Below are positions 40,679 through 40,783 of a DNA stretch of 40,783 nucleotides, in pieces. Origin of the DNA: Bacteroidales bacterium (GTDB lineage Bacteria > Bacteroidota > Bacteroidia > Bacteroidales > TTA-H9). The position numbers were made by a program, and so were the translations under genes. The stretch's first letter is position 1; the number at the start of each line of letters is the position of its first letter. The notes under the pieces are model-generated. The model made no database searches, was not told the origin of the DNA, and was given only the letters and a program-made list of their open reading frames with translations. The DNA lies in NCBI GenBank assembly GCA_028689615.1, contig JAQVCV010000045.1, positions 1 through 40,783 of the forward strand. The letters run 5' to 3'.

Positions 40679-40783
40679 ATGTTAAGGTTCTTTTTAACCA
40701 TTACATTCATTTTATCGTTGGCAAAGGACTTCACGGTTTTGAGATTATGCTTTAGGTTTAGGGACTACTATTTTTCAGGTTTT
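40679..40783 (+). CDS. Start of an unknown gene, cut by the right edge
   Basis: 35 codons are open to the end of the window, beginning MLRFFLTITFILSLAKDF. The hydrophobic start could be a signal peptide or a first membrane segment, but only 35 residues are visible. The promoter box just before the ATG supports a real gene. No function can be given. Confidence 0.45.
   Translation, partial: MLRFFLTITFILSLAKDFTVLRLCFRFRDYYFSGF

Noticed and set aside
1-40783. tRNA, rRNA, insertion sequences, phage genes
   Set aside because: Intergenic regions were read on both strands; no tRNA cloverleaf with CCA-type end, no rRNA stretch and no transposase or integrase motif was recognised.

Overview
The window reads as chromosomal DNA of a member of the Bacteroidota, most likely an anaerobic or facultative Bacteroidales/Marinilabiliales-type bacterium. 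The evidence is: (i) Bacteroidota-type promoters (-7 element TAnnTTTG, usually TACCTTTG or TACTTTTG) directly before at least ten genes; (ii) weak or absent Shine-Dalgarno sequences; (iii) a type IX secretion (T9SS) cargo protein with SprB repeats and a gliding-motility type C-terminal sorting domain; (iv) Bacteroidota-typical families such as DUF5606, the short Lys-type SerA, the TM2/DUF2752 pair and a lipoprotein with an acidic surface-export signal. No phage, transposase, tRNA, rRNA or CRISPR array was seen. Most of the window is core metabolism with a few accessory islands.

Layout. 1-3.4 kb: 3' end of an unrecognised gene, then a leftward serine-linked group (serA, a four-helix-bundle S23-type protein, DUF1015). 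3.4-8.5 kb: one 1708-residue secreted protein (beta-propeller, PKD, Ig-like, seven SprB repeats, T9SS domain). 8.5-9.35 kb: a small promoter-to-terminator unit with no obvious gene, then a DUF4269 nucleotidyltransferase-like gene. 9.36-13.8 kb: leftward purL-deoD purine operon. 14.1-18.1 kb: rightward ffh, folD, an exported propeller-like protein and queE. 18.09-18.65 kb: a gene-poor stretch with a nested inverted-repeat element and five 42-bp tandem repeats. 18.65-21.7 kb: a PorE-like TPR/PD40/CRD/OmpA protein and two small membrane proteins. 21.8-27.7 kb: a molybdoenzyme without export leader, a fused DmsB-DmsC-like subunit, then an MBOAT acyltransferase and its translationally coupled SGNH-like partner. 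27.7-34.3 kb: Dabb protein, ABC-F ATPase (leftward), purB, a glycosyltransferase, DUF5606, pyrK and pyrD. 34.3-36.9 kb: divergent surface lipoprotein and porin. 36.97-40.57 kb: a tight leftward envelope operon (PagL-like, DUF2807, murB, DUF2752, TM2). The start of a further rightward gene lies at the right edge.

How the genes work together. purL, deoD and purB cover purine synthesis and salvage; pyrK and pyrD form the NAD-linked dihydroorotate dehydrogenase; folD supplies the one-carbon units purine synthesis needs, and serA starts the pathway to serine, their main source. ffh, the PorE-like protein and the SprB-repeat cargo belong to protein export. The leftward operon and the lipoprotein/porin pair concern the envelope. 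The least explained parts are the repeat region at 18.1-18.5 kb, the orphan transcription unit at 8.67-8.79 kb and the leaderless molybdoenzyme locus.
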